From UBA4656 sp002405525 (GTDB lineage Bacteria; Pseudomonadota; Gammaproteobacteria; Xanthomonadales; Ahniellaceae), in NCBI GenBank assembly GCA_036723735.1, contig DAIMGT010000037.1:1-36516 (forward strand): a stretch of 36,516 nt of DNA. Reading direction: 5' to 3'. The notes under the pieces were generated by a model, which was not told the DNA's origin, made no database searches, and worked only from the letters and a program-made list of their open reading frames with translations. Positions 1 through 8,500 of the stretch are shown piece by piece. Each line of letters opens with the position of its first letter. Positions within the stretch are counted from its first letter, which is position 1. The translations under genes and the position numbers were made by a program.

Positions 1-50
1 CCCCCCTTCTGGGCCCATTGCCCCCAGCTAATTCCACCGCCAGGCCGCCG

Positions 51-84
51 CGGTGCAATTCGCTGCGCTCATTGCACCCTACGA
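51..84. repeat. REP-like palindrome downstream of the repeat-protein gene
   Basis: GGTGCAAT (52-59) pairs with ATTGCACC (71-78) around an 11-nt loop that itself contains CGCTGCG, and CCTACG follows. Read on the minus strand this begins CGTAGGGTGCAAT, a form I recognise from dispersed REP-like elements in proteobacteria. It lies about 30 bp past the stop of the minus-strand gene ending at 113, so it could also act as a 3' end or stabilising hairpin. No second copy is visible in this window. Confidence 0.55.
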
Positions 85-112
85 GACTCCGGCTCCGGTG
101 CGGCGCCTTGCG

Positions 113-2656
113 TCAGAGGCCCTCGAAGCCATTGGTGAACACCGGGTCCACGATGGTGGTGTGCGGCTCCGGCCCGGAACCGCTGTAGGCGTGGATGATG
201 GAACCCGTGTACTCGGCGAACACGGCCCCGACGCCGCCGGCGGTGAAGGTGATCGTGCAGGAGAAGTCCGCCGTGGTGGCCGAGGTTGCGGTCGGCGTGG
301 TGTCGACACAGGACTCGCCGCTGCTGGCGGCGAAGGTGACCCGGCCATCGGCGGGCGGATTGGGCGAGGCGATGATGGAGGCGGTGAAGGTCACCGGCTG
401 GCCGCCGATCGATGGATCGGGCATGTCGCCGGTAATGCTGATCGCGGTGCCGATACCGGTGCGGTGCAGCACCACGCGGTTGCTGTCCGGTTGGCCGACC
501 GCGAGCTGGTTGCGCGCCGCGTCGTAGGCGAAGGTCTGCGAGGCGCCTGCGCCCGCCACCGTGCCCAGTACGCTGTGGGTGCTGGTGATCGGGCCGACGA
601 CGCTGCCGTCGGACAGCGCGAGTGTGATGGCGCCGGCGCCGTTGTTCCACCTCGGGCTGTTCACCACGTAGTTGCCGTTGCCGACCGCGGTCACGCCGCT
701 TACGCCCGTACTAACTTGGCCGCCATCGCCCACGCGGTCGCCGCCGTTGCTGCCGACCAGCGAGTTGGCTGGCGAGACCACGCCGGTGATGCCGCTGGTC
801 CCCGAGCCGAACGTCACGGCGCCGACGTCGCCGATCCCGCCGTTCTTCCATAGCCAACTGCTCACCACGTAGCTGCCGTTGGTCAGCGCGATCACGCCAC
901 CCTGGCCCACACTATCGTCCGCCGCGCCGCCGACCAGCGAATTCGCCGCCGAGACCGCGCCGCTGATGCCGGTCGTCCCCGAGCCGAAAGTCACGGCGCC
1001 GACGAAGGCGATCCCGTCGTTGCTCCAGGAATAGCTGGACACCACATAGTTGCCGTTGCTCAGTGCGGTGATTTGGGAGGCACACACGCGGTCTCCAGCG
1101 CTGCTGCCAACCAGCGAGTTGGCGGACGAGACCACACCGGTGATGCCGCTGGTCCCCAAGCCGAAAGTTGCAGCGCCACGAAAGCTCGGCATGCCTTCAT
1201 TCCAGAAGGGGCTGCACACCACGTAGTTGCCGTTGCTGAGCGCGGTCACACCAAAAGCGCCCACCTGCGCGGACGTCGCGCCCCCGACCAGCGAGTTGGC
1301 CGTCGACACCAGGCCGCTGATGCCCACCGTCCCCGAGCCGAAGGTCGCAGCGCCGGCGTTGATGATCGTGCCGTTGCCCCAAGACCTGCTGGCGACCACG
1401 TAGTTGCCGTTGCTGAGCGCGGTCACGCCGGGGAAGCCCACGCGATCATTCTCCTTGCTGCCAACCAGCGAATTGGTCGCCGAGACCAGGCCGCTGATGC
1501 CGCTGGTCCCCGAGCCGAAGGTCGCGGCGCCGGCGTTGGCGCTCGGGCCGTTGTCCCAGTTAGGGCTGGCCACCACGTAGTTGCCGTTGCTGAGTGCGGT
1601 CACAGTGTTGCCGGCGAATGCTCCCGTGCCGAAGCCCACCTGGTCGCCGCTCGTGCCGCCGACCAGTGAATTGGCCGCCGAGACCGCGCCGCTGATGCCG
1701 GTCGTCCCCGAACCGAAGGTCGCGGCGCCGGCGTCGGCGATCGCGCCGTTGTCCCAGCTGTGGCTGCTCACCACGTAATTGCCGTTGGTCAGCGCGGTCA
1801 CTCCGGCACCACCCACCCGGTCGCCTGTCGCGCTTCCAACCAGCGAGTTGGCCGCCGAGGCCGCGCCGCTGTTGCCGCTGGTCCCCGAGCCGAAGGTCGC
1901 AGCGCCAGCGTCGGTGATCGCGCCGTTGTCCCAGTCCGGGCTGCGCACCACGTAGTTGCCGTTGGTCAGCGCGGTCACGCCGGCACTGCCCACCCGGTCG
2001 CCCGACCTGCTGCCGACCAGCGAGTTGGCCGCCGACACCCCGCCGCTGACGCCATCGGTCCCCGAGCCGAAGGTCACGGCGCCGACGTCGGCGGTCGCGC
2101 CGCTGTCCCAGTCCGGGCTGCGCACCACGTAGTTGCCGTTGGTCAGCGCGGTAATGCGGGCACTCCCCACCCGGTCGCCCGACCTGCTGCCGACCAGTGA
2201 GTTGACCGAGGAGACCGCGCCGCTGACGCCGCCGGTCCCCGAGGCGAAGGTCACGGCGCCCGCGTCGGTCGTCGCGCCGTGGTCCCAGTCCGGGCTGCGC
2301 ACCACGTAGTTGCCGTTGGTCAGCACGTCGACCCCACCGCTGCCGACCCGGTCGTTGGCGCTGCTGCCCCGTAGCGTGCTGATCAGAACGCCCGTGGGTC
2401 GATACAGATGCACCGCACCGACGTCGGCGACCGGCCCCGGGGCGTCGAAACCCGGATCGGTGACGATGATGTTGCCGTTGGGCAGGGTGGTGACGCTGCG
2501 TCCGAACTCGCCGCTGCCCGCCGGGCCGATGACCGTGAACTGCGCTGCCTGTGCGGCGCCCGAGAGAAGCAGCGGCGCGAAGACCGCGGCACACCACGCG
2601 GAGGCGGCCGGTACGGCGACTGACCGGGGTGTCGGCATCATGGTCTGGGACTTCAT
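113..2656 (-). CDS. Secreted tandem-repeat protein with Ig-like C-terminal region
   Basis: This 847-residue protein has an N-terminal Sec signal peptide (residues about 1-38, ending AQA) and ten near-identical repeats with a 59-residue period. Each repeat carries NSLVG, a GDRVG-like turn, NGNYVV, a Trp motif such as SPDWDNG, and GAATFGSGT. A degenerate copy (NGNIIV) precedes them. The repeat resembles one I recall as Pfam DUF5649, of unknown function. A region of about 90 residues near the C-terminus looks like a bacterial Ig-like fold, with two Cys (GESC, DFSC) that could form a disulfide. The protein ends VFTNGFEGL. The ATG at 2656 was chosen over an upstream in-frame start because AGGAG lies about 9 nt before it and the signal peptide follows directly. 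It is probably exported to the envelope or beyond. Its function is unknown; adhesion or matrix binding is only a guess. Confidence 0.85.
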   Translation of the reverse strand: MKSQTMMPTPRSVAVPAASAWCAAVFAPLLLSGAAQAAQFTVIGPAGSGEFGRSVTTLPNGNIIVTDPGFDAPGPVADVGAVHLYRPTGVLISTLRGSSANDRVGSGGVDVLTNGNYVVRSPDWDHGATTDAGAVTFASGTGGVSGAVSSVNSLVGSRSGDRVGSARITALTNGNYVVRSPDWDSGATADVGAVTFGSGTDGVSGGVSAANSLVGSRSGDRVGSAGVTALTNGNYVVRSPDWDNGAITDAGAATFGSGTSGNSGAASAANSLVGSATGDRVGGAGVTALTNGNYVVSSHSWDNGAIADAGAATFGSGTTGISGAVSAANSLVGGTSGDQVGFGTGAFAGNTVTALSNGNYVVASPNWDNGPSANAGAATFGSGTSGISGLVSATNSLVGSKENDRVGFPGVTALSNGNYVVASRSWGNGTIINAGAATFGSGTVGISGLVSTANSLVGGATSAQVGAFGVTALSNGNYVVCSPFWNEGMPSFRGAATFGLGTSGITGVVSSANSLVGSSAGDRVCASQITALSNGNYVVSSYSWSNDGIAFVGAVTFGSGTTGISGAVSAANSLVGGAADDSVGQGGVIALTNGSYVVSSWLWKNGGIGDVGAVTFGSGTSGITGVVSPANSLVGSNGGDRVGDGGQVSTGVSGVTAVGNGNYVVNSPRWNNGAGAITLALSDGSVVGPITSTHSVLGTVAGAGASQTFAYDAARNQLAVGQPDSNRVVLHRTGIGTAISITGDMPDPSIGGQPVTFTASIIASPNPPADGRVTFAASSGESCVDTTPTATSATTADFSCTITFTAGGVGAVFAEYTGSIIHAYSGSGPEPHTTIVDPVFTNGFEGL
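600..2380 (-). repeat. Coding tandem array, 177-bp period
   Basis: The minus-strand gene here is built from direct repeats. The conserved segment encoding NSLVG recurs at about 755, 932 and 1109 and so on up to about 2192, at exact 177-bp steps. The one exception is a repeat carrying 21 extra bases (seven residues, GTGAFAG-like) near 1610-1635. Identity between neighbouring units is high, especially in the units at about 1900-2380, which suggests recent duplication or gene conversion. Confidence 0.9.
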
Positions 2657-3155
2657 TGCACGAAGCTCCTTACTTCCCCTTGGAGAATAGCCGCGATCAA
2701 CGCGTGGACCGCACCGAGCAAGGCCGCGCACCGACGACCGTGCAACCGATCAAGGACATCGCGGAGACAACTGCGCAATAATCCGACGGCGTGCAGGGCG
2801 AGGCTCCTTCTGTCTTGGCGACAAAAAGGAGACCGGCTCGTCAAGCACGCGCAGTTTTTTCGATACCGTACACCGCAAGCCCCTGAATCGCAAGCGGGAT
2901 TTGTGGGGAAACCTCAGGGTCAGAGTACAGTTTTCTGCGTCGGAACCAGCGCGAGGCGGACGGCTGCGCCACTCGCTTCACCCGCGGAAGGTCAGCGAAA
3001 CAGTGCTCTGACGCCTTTCCCCAAAACGTTGTATCCGTCGCCCTGCTCCCACAGCCGCTCGCGCGCGCGCTGACCCCATCCACTTCTCATCTGCCGGCAT
3101 CCGTGTGGGCCGCTCTCGCTTTGCTGTTCCGCGCGTCCGTTGAAGACAGCAGCCG
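2657..3155. other. Gene-poor 499-bp intergenic region
   Basis: No convincing gene lies between the repeat-protein start and the chrA stop. Short ORFs here lack ribosome binding sites and family resemblance. The half near the repeat-protein gene should hold its promoter. A TTGACG hexamer on the minus strand (near 2838) is the only -35-like match I see, without a good -10 at proper spacing. The middle holds an inverted-end element (2919-3012), listed separately. Confidence 0.6.
2919..3012. repeat. Inverted-end element (94 bp), possible MITE or REP-doublet remnant
   Basis: The 16 bases at 2919-2934 (GTCAGAGTACAGTTTT) match the reverse complement of 2997-3012 (GTCAGAGCACTGTTTC) at 13 of 16 positions. 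They enclose about 62 bp. The outer seven bases, GTCAGAG/CTCTGAC, pair perfectly. From memory, GTCAGAGTACAGTTTTC-type ends occur beside REP-associated (Y1-type) transposases, but no transposase is present here. It could be a non-autonomous element or the scar of one. Confidence 0.45.
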
Positions 3156-4409
3156 TCACCACCCCACGAGCAGTCCTGCCAGCGCGGCGACACCGACGAA
3201 CAGCGGCGTGGACGGCTTGCAGCGCCATCGCCAGACTGCGAGCAGGACCAGCGCGCCGCGCAGCGGCCAGCGCGGCGCGCCTTCCGCGACCAGCACGATC
3301 CAGCCGTACCAGGCCGCCAGTTGCGCGATCGCGGCCAGCACCACGGCATTGAGCGCGGCGAGCGCGTGGCGCAGGCGGCCGATGGCCGCGATGCGATCGA
3401 CGAGCGGCGCGCCGGCGAACACCAGCGCGAAGCTCGGCACGAAAGTCATCCACAACGTCAGCAGCGCCAACAGCAGCCCTGCGGCCCACGGCGCCAGCGC
3501 GCCGGGCGCGTTCCAGCCGGCCATGAAGCCGACGAACTCCAGCACCAGGATCAGCGGGCCCGGCGTGGTCTCGGCCAGCGCCAGGCCGTCGACCATCTGC
3601 TGCGGCGTCATCCAGCCGTGGGTCTCGACCGCCGCCTGCGCGACGTAGGGCAGCACCGCGTAGGCGCCGCCGAAGGTGACCAGGGCGGCCTGGCCGAAGA
3701 ACAGCCCGACCTCGGTCGCCAGCGCATTGCCACCGGCGATCGCGGCTACGGCCAGCAGCGGCAGCGGCCACAGCAGCGCGAGCACGATCGCGGCCCGGGT
3801 GGCACCGCGAGCGCGCGGCGCCGCAGCGTGTGCGTCGGCCATGGGCGCCTCACCGCCAAAGGCCGCCGGCCAGCGACCACCCGCGATCGCACCGATCGCC
3901 ATGCCGAGCGCCAGCAGCGGCGGAAACGGCAGCAGGCGCGCGCCCTGCACGACCAGCGCGATCCCCGCGATCGCCAGCAGCACCGGGCTGCGCAGCACGC
4001 GGCGCCCGAGCCGCCACATCGCCTCGGCCACCAGCACCAGCACCGCCAGCGAGAGCCCTGCGACCACGGCGCCGAGCGCCGGCAGCGCGCCCCAGGTCGC
4101 GTAGGCCAGCGCCAGCAGCGCGATCACCAGCGCGCCCGGTAGGATGAACAGCACGCCGGCGGCCAGTCCGCCCGCCACCCCGCGCTGACGCCAGCCCAGC
4201 CAGATCGCGAGCTGCATCGCCTCCGGACCCGGCAGGGCGTTGCAGAAACCGAGCGCGGCGAGGAAGCGCGGTTCATCGACCAGCCGGCGACGCTCGACGA
4301 ACTCGGCGTGCATCAGCGCGACCTGCGCCGCCGGCCCCCCGAACGACAGCCAGCCGATCCGCCACCACGGGCGCAGGAACGCGCCCCAGGGCGCCGCGGC
4401 GCCGGTCAT
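3156..4409 (-). CDS. chrA: Chromate transporter, two-domain ChrA type
   Basis: ChrA is an inner-membrane transporter that exports chromate, and some members carry related anions. This 417-residue protein is the long, duplicated form. The N-terminal half has the family signature FGGPAAQVALMH followed by FCNALPGPEAMQLA. The C-terminal half repeats it as TFGGAYAVLPYV and LALAETTPGPLILV. About ten to twelve hydrophobic segments are visible. The ATG at 4409 was chosen because it gives a normal family N-terminus and overlaps the stop of the upstream MmcQ-like gene by 4 bp (ATGA), implying translational coupling. No ChrB-type regulator is adjacent. I see no transcription terminator directly after the gene. 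Confidence 0.93.
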   Translation of the reverse strand: MTGAAAPWGAFLRPWWRIGWLSFGGPAAQVALMHAEFVERRRLVDEPRFLAALGFCNALPGPEAMQLAIWLGWRQRGVAGGLAAGVLFILPGALVIALLALAYATWGALPALGAVVAGLSLAVLVLVAEAMWRLGRRVLRSPVLLAIAGIALVVQGARLLPFPPLLALGMAIGAIAGGRWPAAFGGEAPMADAHAAAPRARGATRAAIVLALLWPLPLLAVAAIAGGNALATEVGLFFGQAALVTFGGAYAVLPYVAQAAVETHGWMTPQQMVDGLALAETTPGPLILVLEFVGFMAGWNAPGALAPWAAGLLLALLTLWMTFVPSFALVFAGAPLVDRIAAIGRLRHALAALNAVVLAAIAQLAAWYGWIVLVAEGAPRWPLRGALVLLAVWRWRCKPSTPLFVGVAALAGLLVGW

Positions 4410-4759
4410 CCCTCGCCCAGTTCGCGCTGCACCTTCTTCGGCAGCTTCGCGCGCACCTGCGCGTAGCTTTCGCGCAGCAGGGCCTCGAGTTCCTCGCGCG
4501 GCATGCCGGACGACGGCAGCACCGACACCCAGTGCGCGCGCGCCATGTAGGGCGCCGGGATGATGCCGTGGCGATCGGTCAGTTCCAGGAAGCGCTCCGC
4601 GCCGACCTTGAACGAGACCTGCCCGGCGTTGCTGCCCTTGTAGCAGTACACAGCGAACATCTTGCCCGCGACGCTGTAGGCCAGGTCGTCGCCCCACTTG
4701 AGGTCGGCGCTGACCCCGGGCCAGCCCGACACCAGGCCATCGACTTGCTGCTCGTCCAT
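4406..4759 (-). CDS. MmcQ/YjbR (DUF419) family protein
   Basis: This 117-residue protein belongs to the small MmcQ/YjbR family, which has a CyaY-like fold; some members are described as DNA-binding, but the role is unsettled. It begins with a short helix, then KWGDDLAYSVAGKMFAVY, a glycine-containing turn, VSFKVGAERFLELT, and the characteristic PAPYMARAHWVSV segment near residues 70-83. The family's usual length is about 110-120. The start at 4759 is supported by GAGGGG a few bases upstream. Its stop overlaps the chrA start (ATGA), so the pair is probably one transcription unit, diverging from the acetyltransferase gene 99 bp away. Confidence 0.88.
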   Translation of the reverse strand: MDEQQVDGLVSGWPGVSADLKWGDDLAYSVAGKMFAVYCYKGSNAGQVSFKVGAERFLELTDRHGIIPAPYMARAHWVSVLPSSGMPREELEALLRESYAQVRAKLPKKVQRELGEG

Positions 4760-4858
4760 CGCCCGCCCCTCGTGGTGGTCGTGGCCGCGTCGCGAAGGTT
4801 TCGTGACGGGCTCGAGTAGAGCACGCGCTCGCGGCCGCCCTGCCATTCTCGGCCCCGC

Positions 4859-5473
4859 ATGGAAAGTATGCTCCAACGCATGCCGGACCGCGCGATCCCA
4901 CCGCCGCCCACCGCCATCCGGCGCGAACGCCTCGGACCCTGGCGCGAGTTGCTGGTGCTGCCCAACGGCCGGACCGTGCTGCTGCGCCCGATCGACCCGC
5001 GTGACGCCGAGCCGCTGCGCGCCGCGTTCGCGACGCTGTCGCCGGAGGAAGTGCGCTTCCGCTTCATGCATCCGATCAAGGAAATGTCGCCGCGCATGGC
5101 GCGCGAACTGACCGTGCTCGACCCGAAGGTCGCGTTCGCGCTGGCGGTGTCCGAGCCGGAGCCGCCCGGCGAGGGCCTGGTCGGCGCGGTCGGACGCGCC
5201 AGCATCGACGGCGACGGAACCGGCGCCGAGTTCGCGCTGATCGTCTCGCGCCCGCTCTCGGGCCAGGGGCTCGGCACGCTGCTGATGAAGCGCATCATCG
5301 ACTGGTGCCGCCGCAAGGGCCTGGACGAGGTGCACGGCGACGTGCTCGCCGAGAACACCGGCATGCTGCGCATCACCGACAAGCTCGGCTTCCGCCGCAC
5401 CCACGTGCAGGGCGAGGGCGGCGTGGTCCACGTGCGGCTCGACCTGCGGCGCGGCCGCGCACGCGCGTCCTGA
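4859..5473 (+). CDS. GNAT family N-acetyltransferase (Pat-like domain)
   Basis: This 204-residue protein has a single GNAT domain at residues about 40-200. It opens with VLLRPIDPRDAEPLRAAF and RFRFMHPIKEMS, an arrangement typical of the C-terminal acetyltransferase domain of Pat/AcuA-like protein-lysine acetyltransferases. The acetyl-CoA loop is SGQGLGTLLM, followed by AENTGMLRITDKLGF. Here the domain stands alone, without the acyl-CoA-synthetase-like part of Pat. Target and substrate are not shown by the sequence. Three in-frame ATGs (4859, 4868, 4880) are close together and none has a clear ribosome site, so the exact start is uncertain. The gene diverges from mmcQ-chrA and is followed 73 bp later by mfd. 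Confidence 0.85.
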   Translation: MESMLQRMPDRAIPPPPTAIRRERLGPWRELLVLPNGRTVLLRPIDPRDAEPLRAAFATLSPEEVRFRFMHPIKEMSPRMARELTVLDPKVAFALAVSEPEPPGEGLVGAVGRASIDGDGTGAEFALIVSRPLSGQGLGTLLMKRIIDWCRRKGLDEVHGDVLAENTGMLRITDKLGFRRTHVQGEGGVVHVRLDLRRGRARAS

Positions 5474-5546
5474 AGCGCGCCGCGCGACGGTTGCGCGGCT
5501 ATACTCCGCGCCCCGCGCGACCACCCGGCGCGGCGTCCCGCGCGCG

Positions 5547-8500
5547 ATGACCGACCCCCACACGACGCCCCCCGCGAGCGTGCTCGCCCCCGTCCTGCCG
5601 CGCCCGCCGCAATTGCGCGCGGCCTGGCGCCGCCCGCACGGGTCGGCGCTGGCGCTGGCGATCGCCGCCGCCGCGCGCGCGCACGCCGGCCTGGTGGTCG
5701 CGGTCGCGCGCGACACCCATGCTGCCCACGCGCTGGAAGCGGAACTGCGCGCCTTCGCCGGTGCCGACCTGCCGGTGCTGCACCTGCCGGACTGGGAGAC
5801 CCTGCCCTACGACGTGTTCTCGCCGCATCCGGACATCGTCAGCCAGCGCGTGGCGACCCTGTTCCGCTTGCCGTCGCTCACGCGCGGGGTCCTGGTGGTC
5901 CCGATCGCGACCCTGATGCAGCGCCTCGCACCACGCGGCTTCATCCAGGGCTCCAACCTCGCGCTGGAGGTCGGGCAGCGGCTGGACCTGGAGTCCGAGC
6001 GACGCCGCCTCGACGGCGCGGGCTATCGCCACGTGCCGCAGGTGCTGGAGCCCGGCGACTACGCCACCCGCGGCGCGCTGATCGACATCTTCCCGATGGG
6101 CGCCGGCGAGCCCTACCGCGTCGAACTGTTCGACGACACCATCGAGACCATCCGCACCTTCGACCCGGAGACCCAGCGCTCGCAGGAGAAGGTCGAGCGC
6201 GTGCAGCTGCTCAGCGCGCGCGAGTTCCCGGTCACCGAGCAGGCCACGCGCGCATTCCGCGCGCTGCTGCGCGAGCGCTTCGAGATCGACCCGCGGCGCT
6301 GCCCGATCTACCAGGACCTGCGCGAGGGCGCCACCCCGGCCGGCATCGAGTACTACCTGCCGCTGTTCTTCGAGCAGACCGAGACGCTGTTCGACTACCT
6401 GGCGCCCGGCGCGCTGGTGGTGCTGGCCGAACACGTGCTGGACGCCGCGGAGGCGTTCTGGGCCACCACCGGCGACCGCTACGAACAGCGCCGCCACGAC
6501 GTCGAGCGCCCGGTGCTGCCGCCGGCCGAGCTGTACCTCGCGCCGCAGTCCCTGCGCGAGCACTTGAACCGCCTGCCGCGGGTCGACGTCGTCGCCGGCG
6601 AGGACGCGCGCGAGGCCGTCGCGCTGGGCACCCAGCCCGCGCCCGCGGTGCCGCTGAACCTGCGCGAAGCCGAGCCCGGCGCCGCCCTGCGCGGGTTCCT
6701 GGCCGCCTACCCGGGCCGGGTCCTGGTGGCAGCCGACTCGCCCGGCCGCCGCGAAGCCCTCGTCGAGCAGCTCGGCAACTTCGCCACCCGGCCCGCGGTG
6801 GTCGTCGACTGGATGGCGTTCGTCGACGGCGGCGAGCGCTTCGCGATCACCGTGCTGCCGATCGAAGACGGCTTCGCGCTCGACGACCCGCAGGTCTGCG
6901 TGCTCGCCGAGCGGCAGCTGTTCGGCGAGCGCGCGCAGCAGGCGCGCCGGCGCCGGCGCGCCACGCGCGACCCGGAAGCGATCATCCGCGACCTCGGCGA
7001 ACTCGCCGAGGGCGCGCCGGTGGTGCACGCCGACCACGGCGTCGGCCGCTACCGCGGGCTGATCAAGCTCGACGTCGGCGGCGCGCCGGGCGAGTTCCTG
7101 GCGATCGAATACGCGCGCGGCGACAAGCTCTATGTGCCGGTCGCGCAACTGGACCTGGTCAGCCGCTACACCGGCAGCGCGCCCGAACTCGCGCCGCTGC
7201 ACTCGCTGGGCGGCGACGCCTGGGAGAAGGCCAAGCGGCGCGCCGCCGAGCGCGTGCGCGACGTCGCGGCCGAATTGCTGGACATCTACGCCCGACGCGA
7301 GGCGCGCCAGGGCCGGGCGATCCCGCTCGATCGTCCGCTGTACGAGCAGTTCGCGGCCTCGTTTCCGTTCGAGGAGACGCCGGACCAGCAGACCGCGATC
7401 GAGGCCGTGCTGGCCGAACTGCAGAAGCCGCGCCCGATGGACCGCGTGGTCTGCGGCGACGTCGGCTTCGGCAAGACGGAAGTGGCGGTGCGCGCGGCCT
7501 TCGCGGTGGCGCAGGCCGGCAAGCAGGTCGCCCTGCTGGTACCGACCACCCTGCTCGCGCAGCAGCACTTCCGCAATTTCTCCGACCGCTTCGCCGACTG
7601 GCCGGTGAAGGTCGAGCTGCTGTCGCGCTTCCGCTCGAAGAAGGAAGTCGAGGAGGCGCTGAAGAAGATCGAGGCGGGCGCGGTCGACGTGGTGATCGGC
7701 ACCCACAAGCTGCTGTCCGACGAGATCCGCTTCAAGGACCTGGGGCTCGTCATCGTCGACGAGGAACAGCGCTTCGGCGTGCGGCAGAAGGAGCAGTTCA
7801 AGAAGCTGCGCGCCGAGGTCGACCTGCTCACGCTCACCGCCACCCCGATCCCGCGCACGCTGAACATGTCGATGGCCGGCCTGCGGGACCTCTCCATCAT
7901 CGCCACCCCGCCGGCGCATCGCCTCGCGGTGCAGACCTTCATCACGCCGTGGGACGGCGCGCTGCTGCGCGAGGCGTTCCAGCGCGAACTGTCGCGCGGC
8001 GGCCAGGTGTACTTCCTGCACAACGAAGTGGAGACGATCGAGAAGACCGCGCGCGAGGTCGAGGCCCTGGTGCCGGAGGCGCGCATCCGGATCGCCCACG
8101 GCCAGATGCCGGAGAAGGAACTCGAGTCGGTCATGCTCGACTTCTACCGCGGGCGCTTCAACGTGCTGGTCAGCACCACGATCATCGAGTCCGGCATCGA
8201 CGTGCCGACCGCCAACACCATCATCATCAACCGCGCGGACCGCTTCGGCCTGGCGCAGCTGCACCAGCTGCGCGGCCGCGTGGGGCGCTCGCACCACCGC
8301 GCCTACGCCTACCTCTTGGTGCCCGACCGCAAGGCGATGACCGCGGACGCCGAGAAGCGGCTGGAAGCGATCGCCTCGCTGGAGGAGCTGGGCGCGGGCT
8401 TCGCGCTGGCCACCCACGACCTCGAGATCCGTGGCGCGGGCGAGCTGCTCGGCGAGGAGCAGAGCGGGCAGATCCAGGCGGTGGGCTTCTCGCTCTACAC

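Noticed and set aside
600..2380. Regular repeats that could suggest a CRISPR-like array
   Set aside because: The 177-bp period is a multiple of three, the whole unit is conserved without variable spacers, and it encodes the 59-residue repeats of one continuous protein.
2841..3083. A minus-strand ORF of 80 residues across the inverted-end element
   Set aside because: No ribosome binding site or family similarity. Its sequence runs through both inverted ends, so it is more likely a chance frame in a non-coding element.
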